From positions 1 through 17,756 of the forward strand of contig CAYSLC010000114.1 of NCBI GenBank assembly GCA_964431545.1: DNA of 17,756 nucleotides, in the 5' to 3' direction. How positions within the stretch are numbered: the stretch's first letter is position 1; each line of letters starts with the position of its first letter. Both the position numbers and the translations under genes were made by a program. This document shows, piece by piece, positions 6,283-13,880 of this stretch. The DNA is from CAYSLC01 sp964431545 (GTDB lineage Bacteria; Desulfobacterota; Desulfobacteria; Desulfobacterales; JAABSP01). The notes under the pieces were generated by a model that made no database searches, was not told where the DNA came from, and was given only the letters and a program-made list of their open reading frames with translations.

Positions 6283-7932
6283 TCAGAGATAGGTGCCGGC
6301 ATAGGTCTTTCGCATGTCTCGCTTCAGGATCTTGCCGGTGGGCGTCTTGGGCAGGGACTCGGCAATGACGATCCGTTTGGGGACCTTGAACCCGGCCAGC
6401 TCCCGTCTGCACAGGGCCAGCACCTCCTCTTCGGTGATCGTCCGCCCCTGTTTGGGCACGATGACGGCCGTGACCGCCTCCACCCACTTGGGATGGTCCA
6501 CGCCGATCACCGCCACCTCCTCCACCCGGTCGTCCAGATAGATGACCTCCTCCACCTCCCGGGAGGGGACGTTCTCCCCGCCGGTCTTGATCATGTCCTT
6601 CTTCCGGTCCACCACCGTGATGTACCCTTCGTCGTCCAGAACGCCCAGATCCCCGGAGTGGAACCATCCGCCCTGCATGGCCTCCTCGGTCTTCTCCGGA
6701 TCCTTGTAGTAGAGGGTCATGGCGTGGGGGCCCCGGCCGCAGACCTCGCCGGGCACCGCCGGCTCGGTGATCTCGCCGCCCTGGAAATCCTCGATCCGGG
6801 TCTCCATGTGGAGGCCCCCCCGTCCGGCCGAGCCGAGCTTCCGCACGGCGTCCTCGGCCTTGAGGATCGTATGGTAGGGGGCCAGCTCGGTCTGGCCGTA
6901 GTAGTTGTAGATTTTGGCGTCGGGGAGCCGGTCGATGAGTTCCTTGAGGATCTCCACCGGCATGATGGAGGCACCGTAGTAACACTTCCGCAGGCTCGAC
7001 AGGTCACGGGTCTCGAAATCGGGGTGGCGGAGCATCCCGATCCAGACGGTGGGGGGAGCGAAGAACATGGTGGCCCGATACTTGGCGATCGATTCCAGGA
7101 TCGCACCGATGTCCGGCGCGATCAGGATGTTGGTCCCCCCGATCCAGAAGATGGGATTCAAAAAGACGTCCCGCTGGGCGCAGTGGTAGATGGGCATGGC
7201 GTTGACGTTGACGTCGCCGGCGTCGTATCCGCCGTCGATGATGCAGCCCAGGTACTGGGAGATCAACGCCTGATTGCTGATGATCACCCCCTTGGGCAGG
7301 GACTCGGTGCCGCTGGTGTAGGTCATCTGGACCGGATCTTCGATGCGCAGCACCGCATCCGGCTCATCCGCCGGATACGCCCCATACCAGTCGTCGAAAT
7401 CGACGAATCCTTCCTCGGCCGGCCGCCCGGCCCCCTGGTTGGACCAGACCAGGGTCTTGACCGTCGGCATCTCCCGGAGCACGTCCTTGACCAGGTCGAA
7501 GAGGTCGTCCTCCACGATGAAGACCTTGCTCTCGGAATGGTTGATGCAGTAGGCGATGTCCTTGCCCCGCAGGAGATAGTTGACGGCCAGGTAGATCCCC
7601 CCGACCTTGGCGGTGCCGAGCCAGGCGAGCACATGGTGGAGGGTATTGTGGGCCAGGATCGCCACCCGGTCGTACTTCTTCACCCCGGCGTCCGCCAGGG
7701 CGTTGGCCGTCCGGTTGCACGCCTCCTCCAGGCGGCTGTAGGTCAGTTTCCGATCCCCGAAGACCAGCGCGGTCCGGTCCGGATAATGGTAGCGGGTCCG
7801 GCGGATCATGTCCGCGACGACCCACCGGTTGACGCGGTTGTACCGGGTCATCAGGAACTCGATGCTCTCCGGGTCGATCCTGGTGTAGTGGTGCCGGTCC
7901 CGGGTTGTCAGTGGTGGCTGGCCGTTCGACAT
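6283..7932 (-). CDS. AMP-forming acyl-CoA synthetase (fatty-acid/aryl-CoA ligase family)
   Basis: Activates a carboxylic acid to its CoA thioester via an acyl-AMP. The start at 7932 has AAGGAGGG four bases upstream (7937-7944), giving 549 aa, normal for the family. The same frame stays open further upstream, but that extension overlaps the hydratase gene and is Gly/Arg/Ser-rich noise. Visible core motifs are the phosphate-binding loop YTSGTESLPKG (205-215), YYGQTEL (344-350), GWFHSGDLG (422-430), the DRKKDMIKTGGENV hinge region (442-455) and PKTPTGKILKRD (528-539) with catalytic Lys 534. The soluble N-terminal part contains the usual LTYSRLEEACNRTANAL. It lies 55 bases downstream of a MaoC-type hydratase. 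A role in fatty, cyclic or aromatic acid breakdown is likely, but the chain specificity cannot be read. Confidence 0.93.
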   Translation of the reverse strand: MSNGQPPLTTRDRHHYTRIDPESIEFLMTRYNRVNRWVVADMIRRTRYHYPDRTALVFGDRKLTYSRLEEACNRTANALADAGVKKYDRVAILAHNTLHHVLAWLGTAKVGGIYLAVNYLLRGKDIAYCINHSESKVFIVEDDLFDLVKDVLREMPTVKTLVWSNQGAGRPAEEGFVDFDDWYGAYPADEPDAVLRIEDPVQMTYTSGTESLPKGVIISNQALISQYLGCIIDGGYDAGDVNVNAMPIYHCAQRDVFLNPIFWIGGTNILIAPDIGAILESIAKYRATMFFAPPTVWIGMLRHPDFETRDLSSLRKCYYGASIMPVEILKELIDRLPDAKIYNYYGQTELAPYHTILKAEDAVRKLGSAGRGGLHMETRIEDFQGGEITEPAVPGEVCGRGPHAMTLYYKDPEKTEEAMQGGWFHSGDLGVLDDEGYITVVDRKKDMIKTGGENVPSREVEEVIYLDDRVEEVAVIGVDHPKWVEAVTAVIVPKQGRTITEEEVLALCRRELAGFKVPKRIVIAESLPKTPTGKILKRDMRKTYAGTYL

Positions 7933-7936
7933 CTCG

Positions 7937-7944
7937 CCCTCCTT
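7937..7944 (-). promoter_or_regulatory. Ribosome binding site deciding the ligase start
   Basis: The minus strand reads AAGGAGGG four bases before the ATG at 7932. This is a near-perfect anti-Shine-Dalgarno match and rules out the in-frame upstream extension into the hydratase gene as the true start. Confidence 0.75.
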
Positions 7945-7987
7945 GGAAGGAAAAAAGGGTTCATAAAGTCCTTGATACGGTGTATTT

Positions 7988-8830
7988 TCACGGTTCCGAC
8001 ACCGCCGCGATCCCCCGGTCGAGGACGATCCCGCCGGTGCGGACATCGATGGTCCGAAAGACCGCCGACCCCGGCCCCGTCTCCCAGATCCGGGTCTCGA
8101 TGGGCCTGCCCGGGTAGAGCGGCCCGGCGAAGCGGCACCCGATCCGGCGGACCCGATCCGGCGCCCCCGGGGCCAGGGTGCCGATGAGGGCCCGGCTGGC
8201 GTATCCCAGGGTGCAGAGCCCGTGCATGATGGGCCGGTCGAATCCGGCCCTGGCGGCAAATTCCGGATCATCGTGTAGGGGGAAGCGGTCTCCGGTGAGG
8301 CGGTAGAGCAGGGGCTGGTCGTCCCCCGGCCGGTCGGAGACGGTCCGGTCCGGCGGACGATCCGGGATCTCCACGCCCGGCCGGCGGGGGTTCGGACCGC
8401 CGAACCCGCCGTCCATGCGGGCGATGATGGCCGTTTTCCCGGTGAAGAGCACCTCCTGGTCGGCGCCCGCCACCTCCAGGTCGACTTCGATCAGGGCCCC
8501 GACCTTCGGCCCCTTGTCGTGGATCCCGGTGATCCGGCCCAAAGCGGAAAGGGTCCCCTCGGGGGGGATGGGCCGCCGGAAGACCAGGTCCTGTTCGCCG
8601 TGGAGCACCCCCTCCGGGGTCGGTCCCGCGGCGTCGGCGGCCGCCCAGAAGAGATCGAAGACCGTGGCCAGGCCGAAAACCGGCAGCACCCCGAGATCCT
8701 CCTCGCGACAGTAGCGGGGTTCGGAGAACCCCGCCCCCACCGCCAGGCCGTAGAGGGCCGCGTCCCGCCGGGTGTACGCCCGGACCACGGGGCCGATGGT
8801 TCTTCCGACGCTACTCAAATCGAGGGGCAT
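7988..8830 (-). CDS. MaoC-type enoyl-CoA hydratase (hydratase 2, double hot-dog)
   Basis: A 280-residue protein with two hot-dog halves, as in the hydratase-2 part of multifunctional enzyme type 2, which hydrates trans-2-enoyl-CoA to (R)-3-hydroxyacyl-CoA. The N-terminal half (1-140) includes VLHGEQDLVFRRPIPPEG (75-92). The C-terminal half carries the hydratase-2 signature YRLTGDRFPLHDDPEFA (176-192), then GFDRPIMHGLCTLGYA (196-211), with the expected catalytic Asp 181 and His 186. The Asn usually found in GDxNPLH is Phe here, so activity or substrate may differ. The ATG at 8830, preceded by GGGGAAGAG, overlaps the end of the peptidase gene by 20 bases, indicating co-transcription and possibly coupling. 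It precedes the acyl-CoA ligase, and the two probably act in one acyl-CoA pathway. Confidence 0.9.
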   Translation of the reverse strand: MPLDLSSVGRTIGPVVRAYTRRDAALYGLAVGAGFSEPRYCREEDLGVLPVFGLATVFDLFWAAADAAGPTPEGVLHGEQDLVFRRPIPPEGTLSALGRITGIHDKGPKVGALIEVDLEVAGADQEVLFTGKTAIIARMDGGFGGPNPRRPGVEIPDRPPDRTVSDRPGDDQPLLYRLTGDRFPLHDDPEFAARAGFDRPIMHGLCTLGYASRALIGTLAPGAPDRVRRIGCRFAGPLYPGRPIETRIWETGPGSAVFRTIDVRTGGIVLDRGIAAVSEP

Positions 8831-9683
8831 GGGTCTCTTCCCCGTTGCGTGGCCGGAACGCCGGAAACATCCCGGCGATGGCCGTGTCGGTGTCCGGATA
8901 GGTGACCGAGGCGACCAGGGCCGGGCCGTACCGGCGCCAGAGGGCCTCGGTGGAGAGATCGTCCGCGCCCGGGGCCATCTCGAAGGTGATGATGGGGATC
9001 CCCAGGGCGAGTCCGGCGTAACTGCCCAGGGAGCCCGGCTTGGCGCCCAGCTTCCGCACGGGAAGGTCGCTGAACCGGGCCATATGGCTCGCCAGGTGTT
9101 CGCCCGGGCCGTCGTAGTCGATGCACCCCAGGGGCTGGTGGATGGAGACCACCCGGTCCGGCCGGTACCGGCCGATGGCCTCGGCCACCGCCCGGGACTC
9201 CGGCTCGGACAGGGCGTGCCACCCGTGCTCCGGCCCGTCGATCCGATTGGGGGCGGAGAAGTTCCGGTTGAGGTCGACCCCCCGTGCGTTGCGGCGGGTC
9301 CGACGGGCCACGCCGTCGGGGTTGACCTCCGGGATCAGGACCACCCGCCGGCCCTCCAGGAGCCGGGGCCGGTTGTAGAGGAACCGGCCCAGCTCCCGGA
9401 CCGACCGGGCGCTGGCCTCCTCGTCCCCGTGGACCGCCCCCAGAATCAGGACCACCTCGGCGCCCCGGCCCAGGACCAGGCATTCGAGGGGGCGCTGTTC
9501 CACGGAATAGCCCGCCGCCTTGTACTCGGAGAAGGGTTCGGCCGGGGCCCCGGCCGGGGATGACCGGAGCAGCCGGTCGCCCCCTTTTTCCGGTTGGGGC
9601 CGCTGTTCGGAGACGGCGGCGCACCCCGCCAGGCAGAGGGCCGCCACCAGCAGCGCGCCCCGAATCGGTCCGCTCCCGCTCAC
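8811..9683 (-). CDS. M14-family zinc peptidase lipoprotein, MpaA-like (murein peptide amidase type)
   Basis: Starts with a GTG at 9683 that shares four bases (GTGA) with the stop of the histidine kinase gene, giving 290 aa. A longer in-frame extension to 10811 is a shadow of that kinase gene. The N-terminus is a lipoprotein signal with lipobox LAGC (Cys 21). The peptidase domain shows zinc ligands H85 and E88 (AVHGDE) and H182 (VVSIHQPLG). Substrate-binding elements are NPDG (121-124) and NARGVDLNRNFS (132-143), and the catalytic Glu is E235 (ITFEMAPG). The pattern, including IHQPLGCIDYDGP, is closest to MpaA, which cuts the gamma-D-Glu-diaminopimelate bond of murein peptides. MpaA itself is cytoplasmic, so a lipid-anchored version suggests action on wall peptides in the periplasm. 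Substrate assignment is inference. Confidence 0.88.
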   Translation of the reverse strand: MSGSGPIRGALLVAALCLAGCAAVSEQRPQPEKGGDRLLRSSPAGAPAEPFSEYKAAGYSVEQRPLECLVLGRGAEVVLILGAVHGDEEASARSVRELGRFLYNRPRLLEGRRVVLIPEVNPDGVARRTRRNARGVDLNRNFSAPNRIDGPEHGWHALSEPESRAVAEAIGRYRPDRVVSIHQPLGCIDYDGPGEHLASHMARFSDLPVRKLGAKPGSLGSYAGLALGIPIITFEMAPGADDLSTEALWRRYGPALVASVTYPDTDTAIAGMFPAFRPRNGEETHAPRFE

Positions 9684-10876
9684 CGGCCCGCCCCCCCGCC
9701 ATCCGACGATCGGGGGAGGGTGAAGAAGAACCGGCTGCCCCGGCCGGGCTCGCTCTCCACCCCCACGGCGCCGCCGTGGGCCTCGACGATCTTCTTGCAG
9801 ATGGCCAGGCCGAGGCCGAAGCTCCGGTCCCCTTGCACCGACCGGGTGCTGGTGGTCTGGAAGTCGGCGAAGAGCCGGTCCAATTCCTCCGGCGCGATTC
9901 CCAGCCCCTGGTCGATCACTGCCGCCACGACCCCCTCCGGCGCATCGTCCGCCGTCACCGTCACCCGGGTTCCGGGATCGGAGAACTTCAGGGCGTTGCC
10001 GATGAGGTTGTTGAGGACCTGGTGGAGCCCCTCCCGGTCGAAGCGAACCGGGGGAAGATCCGGGGAGACGTCCGTTGAAAGCGTGATGTGCCTTCCCTGG
10101 CCGGCGGGCCGGTTGAGCCGCGCCGCCACCTCGATCTGTTCCGCCAGGTCGAGGGGCTCGGGGTGGAGCCGCAGCTTCCCCCGCTGGATCCGGGAGATGT
10201 CGAGGAAGTTGTCCAGGAGTTTGAGCATGTGGCGGGTGGAGCCGTCGAGGATCTCCAGAAGCTCCCCCAGATCCGTGTCCGGGGCCAGGGCCGGCTCCTC
10301 CCGGAGCAGTTGGATGAAGCTGATCACGCTGCTCAGGGGGCTTCTCAGATCGTGGGCCACGATCCCGAGAAACTCGTCCTTCTGGGCGTTGAGTTCCGCA
10401 AGCTCCGCCATCGTTCGCTCCAGGGAGGCCTTCTCCTTGAGGAGTTCCCGCTGAAGGTTGTTGATCCGCTGGTTGGCCCCGGCCAGATCGCGGTTGAGGC
10501 GATCGAGTTCCAGGGCGTCGAACTCCCCGGCCACGAAAATCCGCCCATCCCGAAGATAGACCGTGGCCCGGATGGAGCGGAGGGCGGCCCCGGCCCCACC
10601 CAGGGTCATCACCCCTATGAAGACCGGCCGGTGCCCCGGCGTCCTCTCCTTCAGGGAGCGGAACGTCGGGTTGAGAAAGCCCTCGACCCCTCCTCCGCTC
10701 AGGAGGTACCGCATGCCGGCGTTGAGGTAGACCGCGGTTCCGTCGACCTCGAAGAGCCCCACGGCCGTGGCGGTGCTCTCCGCCAGGAAGGCGGTCGCCG
10801 CCTCGGACCACTCTGGCGGAACGCCGGCCGCCGGCGCTTCCCCGGCCCGGAACCCAGCGGGGTCTTCACTGGTCAT
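9680..10876 (-). CDS. Soluble sensor histidine kinase with N-terminal PAS-like region
   Basis: 398 aa, no membrane span or signal peptide. Residues about 25-120 look PAS-like (AVGLFEVDGTAVYLNAGMRY, later IRATVYLRDGRIFVAGEFD). A coiled coil follows at about 122-165. The HisKA helix has phospho-acceptor H175 in VAHDLRSPLSSV. The ATPase domain has an N-box around N294 (LIGNALKFS), G1 DQGLGI (322-327) and G2 GLGLAICKK (354-362). The start ATG at 10876 is preceded by GGGAGGGAG. Its stop overlaps the GTG of the MpaA-like lipoprotein by four bases. No response regulator gene is adjacent; receiver domains nearby are the two in the hybrid kinase upstream and the one in the REC-binding-domain-CheW fusion. 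The signal is unknown. Confidence 0.93.
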   Translation of the reverse strand: MTSEDPAGFRAGEAPAAGVPPEWSEAATAFLAESTATAVGLFEVDGTAVYLNAGMRYLLSGGGVEGFLNPTFRSLKERTPGHRPVFIGVMTLGGAGAALRSIRATVYLRDGRIFVAGEFDALELDRLNRDLAGANQRINNLQRELLKEKASLERTMAELAELNAQKDEFLGIVAHDLRSPLSSVISFIQLLREEPALAPDTDLGELLEILDGSTRHMLKLLDNFLDISRIQRGKLRLHPEPLDLAEQIEVAARLNRPAGQGRHITLSTDVSPDLPPVRFDREGLHQVLNNLIGNALKFSDPGTRVTVTADDAPEGVVAAVIDQGLGIAPEELDRLFADFQTTSTRSVQGDRSFGLGLAICKKIVEAHGGAVGVESEPGRGSRFFFTLPRSSDGGGAGR

Positions 10877-10881
10877 GGTCG

Positions 10882-11079
10882 CTACTCCCTCCCTTCCCTG
10901 CGCCGGGGCGGTCCGGCGGCGCGGATGGCCTCCGCCACCCCCGGACCGGCCTGCCCGGAATCCCTCTCTTCTACCATTTCCACCGAGCGAATCAAAGCGT
11001 TCAGATGAAAAACCGGTCCCGGAAAGGCTCCCCCTTCAAGACGGATTCCCCCGGCCCCGGACGAGGGCCGCCGATTCAT
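10882..11079 (-). CDS. Possible 65-residue small protein between the two kinase genes
   Basis: The ATG at 11079 overlaps the stop of the hybrid kinase gene as ATGA, and the frame stays open until a TAG at 10882, five bases before the next kinase start. This nearly fills an otherwise empty 199-base gap. The predicted peptide (starting MNRRPSSGAGGIRLEGG, ending PPRRREGRE) resembles no family I know. It has no membrane segment and is rich in Gly and Arg. Against it, many codons in the first half end in A or T, unlike the neighbours, and a promoter candidate lies inside. The overlap geometry is the main support. Confidence 0.3.
   Translation of the reverse strand: MNRRPSSGAGGIRLEGGAFPGPVFHLNALIRSVEMVEERDSGQAGPGVAEAIRAAGPPRRREGRE
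10968..10995 (-). promoter_or_regulatory. Candidate internal promoter for the kinase-peptidase-hydratase-ligase genes
   Basis: On the minus strand, TTGATT (10995-10990) and TAGAAG (10973-10968) are separated by 16 bases, and TGG directly before the second box fits an extended -10. Each hexamer matches four of six consensus positions. The site is about 90 bases before the ATG at 10876, in a locally AT-richer stretch. It could let the downstream genes be expressed without the hybrid kinase. Confidence 0.33.
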
Positions 11080-13730
11080 GCCTTGGCCCCCGGCTCGCCG
11101 AAGACCCACCGGTTGATGATCTCGAAGACCAGCTCCCGTTTGATGGGCTTGGAGATGTAGTCGTCCATCCCCGCGGCCAGACACCGCTCCCGGTCCCCGG
11201 ACATGGCGTGGGCGGTCATGGCCACGATGGGGACGTGGGTGAACCCGGCGGACCGGATCCGGCGGGTCGCCTCCAGGCCGTCCATCACCGGCATCTGGAT
11301 ATCCATCAGGATCAGGTCGTATGCCTCCGGAGCGTCGGTGTACGCCTCCACGGCGGCGAGACCGTGGGCGGCCTCGTCCACTCCATATCCGCCGGAAGTG
11401 AGGACCAGCTGTGCGAGCTTTCGGTTGAAGGGGTTGTCCTCGGCCAGGAGGACCCGCACCGAATGCTTCATCTCCTCCCGCACCGAGTATTGCGTGATGA
11501 TCCGGCGGTCATCGGCCGCCTCCTCCTCGCCGGGCTTCCCCAGCATCCGCTCCATGACCCGAAAGAGCCGGTCCCGCCGGACCGGCTTGTTCAGGAAGGC
11601 GTCGAACCCCGCCTCCTCACAGGCCGAGGCGTCCCGCTCCAGAAGGGAGGAGAGCGCCATGAGGGGGGTCCGGGCCACGGGTCCCGGCGTGTTCCGGATG
11701 GCCCGGGCCACGGCGTGCCCGTCGATGTCGGGCATCTGGACATCACAGATGCACAGATCGAAGGGTTCCCCCAGGGCCTGGGCCTCCAGCAGCAGGGGAA
11801 GGGCCCGGGCCCCCCGCCGGACGGGCACCGCCGCCATTCCGGCGGCCCGCGCCAGGCTTCCCAGAATGTCGAGGTTCGCCTTGCTGTGGTCCACCATCAG
11901 GACCTTCTTCCCGGTCAAGGGCGCCTGGGCGTATCGGGAGGCCCGGCCGGGAACGGCCACCCCCAGCCAGGCGGTGAAGTGGAACCGGCTCCCCTTTCCG
12001 GGCCGGCTCTCCACCCGGATCTCTCCGTCCATGAGGGCCGCGATCTTCCTGCAGATGGTCAGGCCGAGCCCGGTCCCCCCATACCGGCGGGTGGTGGAGC
12101 CGTCCGCCTGCTGAAAGGGGTGGAAGATCTCCTCCAGCTTCTGTTCGGGAATGCCGATGCCGGTATCCCGAACCACCGCGTGGATCTCCACCCGGTCCCC
12201 CAGATCTCTGGCGATACCCAAGGAGAGTTCGATCTCCCCTTTGGCGGTGAACTTGGCGGCATTGGACATGAGGTTCCCCAGGACCTGGCGGATCCGCGCG
12301 GGATCACCGTGGAGGCGCGACGGGAGGTCGTCGCCGATCCGGCAGAGGAGTTCGACCGCCCGGTCTCCGATCCGGGGCCGGATCATTTCGCAGACATCGT
12401 AGGCGAGCAGCTCGGGGTCGAAGTCGATGGGATCGAAGACAAGTTCCCCGGCCTCGATCTTGGAGAAGTCGAGGATGTCGTCGATGAGGTGGAGCAGGAG
12501 TTCCCCGCTCCGCTTGATCATCAGCCCGTGCTGGCGCTGCTCCTCTTCCAGATCGGCCTCCAGAAGGATATCGATGAATCCGATGATGGAGTTCATGGGC
12601 GTCCGGATCTCATGGCTCATGTTGGCCAGGAATTCGCTTTTCGACTGATTGGCCCGATCCGCCGCCTCGGCCAGCCGCCTCGACTCCTCCGCGGACGCCA
12701 CCAGGGCCGCCTCGGCCCGCTCCCGTTCCCGCAGCTCCTCCTCCAGTGCGGAGGTCTTCTCATCGATCATCCGTTTCAATTCCTCGGTCTGGAGGATGGT
12801 CCGGCCGGCCAGGGGCCGGACCAGAAGGACGATGCCGATGATCCCCCCGGCGAGGAAAAGGCATACGGCCGCCAGGAGCTGGACCATCTGTCGCTGGAGG
12901 GGATCGAAGAGGCGCGCCGGGTCCGCGGCGAGGGCGAAGGTCCAGGGACTCCCTTCGATCCGCTGGAAGGCGACGATCTCCCCGCCGGCCGTAAAGAGCC
13001 CCTCCTCCTCGGAGATGGCCCGTTCCAGCGCCGGAATCAGACCGGGGCCGACCTCCCCGCCGCGGACCCCCCGGACCAGGAGCGGGGTCAAACCTCCGGA
13101 TTCTTGGGAGACCAGCACGGCGGTATCCGCCTCCCGCAGATCGGCGGGATCATCCACGATCTCCCGGAGCCGGCCGGTCCCCAGCACCACCAGATTGGTC
13201 CCCACCCGGCCCCCTCCGCGGTTCCGGATGGGCGCTCCGACGACCACCCGCGGGGAGCCCGACGTGGAAAGGGTCCCCAGAATGGCGGTCCGGTCCGTTG
13301 CCGCCGCCGCAGCGGTCCATGCCTCCCCTTGGGGGCACCATCCGCACAGGATCACCGGTCTGCCTCGGCCGTCCATCTGGCAGATGCCGAGAATGTCCCG
13401 GGACTGGACCAGGGCGTCCATGAGCTTCGGCCGGGACCGGTTCCGGAGTTCCGCCGAATCGAACTCCCCCCGGTTGTAGGCCGCCAGGTTCTGGCGGATC
13501 ACGGTCCGGCTGGAGATCTGAAGCCCCATGTCCCGGCACCATGCCACGAACCCCTGGATGCTCATGGCATGGATCTGAGCGGTGTGCATCAGATCCTGTT
13601 TCTCCACGTCCCGGAGCCGATTGTAGAGGGGCATGATGGCGATGAGGGCGATGGAGATGCCGATGACGGCGAAATAGGCCGATGCGCAGGCGATGATGGC
13701 GCGCTGGAGTTTTTGGGTCCGTCGGGTCAT
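11076..13730 (-). CDS. Membrane hybrid histidine kinase: periplasmic sensor, HisKA, HATPase, two receivers
   Basis: I prefer the ATG at 13730 (884 aa) because the first membrane helix follows directly (11-34). An in-frame ATG at 13817 adds 29 residues without a visible ribosome binding site. Order: membrane helix; periplasmic sensor about 50-280, probably a PAS/Cache-like fold; second membrane helix 283-306; coiled coil 311-365; HisKA with H373 (MSHEIRTPMNS); ATPase domain with N490 (NLMSNAAKFT), DTGIGI (522-527) and GTGLGL (552-557). Receiver 1 (608-730) has D663 and K715, but its acidic pair is D614-H615. Receiver 2 (758-875) is intact (E764, D765, D810, T839, K861). There is no HPt domain, so phosphotransfer onward needs a partner elsewhere. 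A 10-base palindrome CCATCGATGG (13741-13750) lies just before the start. The gene begins 150 bases after the P-loop kinase stop. Confidence 0.93.
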   Translation of the reverse strand: MTRRTQKLQRAIIACASAYFAVIGISIALIAIMPLYNRLRDVEKQDLMHTAQIHAMSIQGFVAWCRDMGLQISSRTVIRQNLAAYNRGEFDSAELRNRSRPKLMDALVQSRDILGICQMDGRGRPVILCGWCPQGEAWTAAAAATDRTAILGTLSTSGSPRVVVGAPIRNRGGGRVGTNLVVLGTGRLREIVDDPADLREADTAVLVSQESGGLTPLLVRGVRGGEVGPGLIPALERAISEEEGLFTAGGEIVAFQRIEGSPWTFALAADPARLFDPLQRQMVQLLAAVCLFLAGGIIGIVLLVRPLAGRTILQTEELKRMIDEKTSALEEELRERERAEAALVASAEESRRLAEAADRANQSKSEFLANMSHEIRTPMNSIIGFIDILLEADLEEEQRQHGLMIKRSGELLLHLIDDILDFSKIEAGELVFDPIDFDPELLAYDVCEMIRPRIGDRAVELLCRIGDDLPSRLHGDPARIRQVLGNLMSNAAKFTAKGEIELSLGIARDLGDRVEIHAVVRDTGIGIPEQKLEEIFHPFQQADGSTTRRYGGTGLGLTICRKIAALMDGEIRVESRPGKGSRFHFTAWLGVAVPGRASRYAQAPLTGKKVLMVDHSKANLDILGSLARAAGMAAVPVRRGARALPLLLEAQALGEPFDLCICDVQMPDIDGHAVARAIRNTPGPVARTPLMALSSLLERDASACEEAGFDAFLNKPVRRDRLFRVMERMLGKPGEEEAADDRRIITQYSVREEMKHSVRVLLAEDNPFNRKLAQLVLTSGGYGVDEAAHGLAAVEAYTDAPEAYDLILMDIQMPVMDGLEATRRIRSAGFTHVPIVAMTAHAMSGDRERCLAAGMDDYISKPIKRELVFEIINRWVFGEPGAKA

Positions 13731-13880
13731 GGCGTTTTGTCCATCGATGGGACCGGAGAGGGTGCGTTTCAACGGCTGTTGAGTACCGTTTTTCAGAGCA
13801 AAGATCAATGGATTCATGGGCGCGGGTCCGGCCGGGGGATCGACAGCGCGGGGTTCCGAAAAGGAGGGGCGCCGACCGGA

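Noticed and set aside
7933..8271. In-frame N-terminal extension of the acyl-CoA ligase
   Set aside because: It overlaps the hydratase gene in another frame, is Gly/Ser/Arg-rich noise, and a strong ribosome binding site marks the start at 7932.
9684..10811. In-frame N-terminal extension of the M14 peptidase
   Set aside because: It lies inside the histidine kinase gene in another frame; the GTG at 9683 is followed immediately by a good lipoprotein signal.
13731..13817. 29-residue N-terminal extension of the hybrid kinase
   Set aside because: There is no ribosome binding site before 13817 and the stretch is AT-richer, more like a leader. It cannot be fully excluded.
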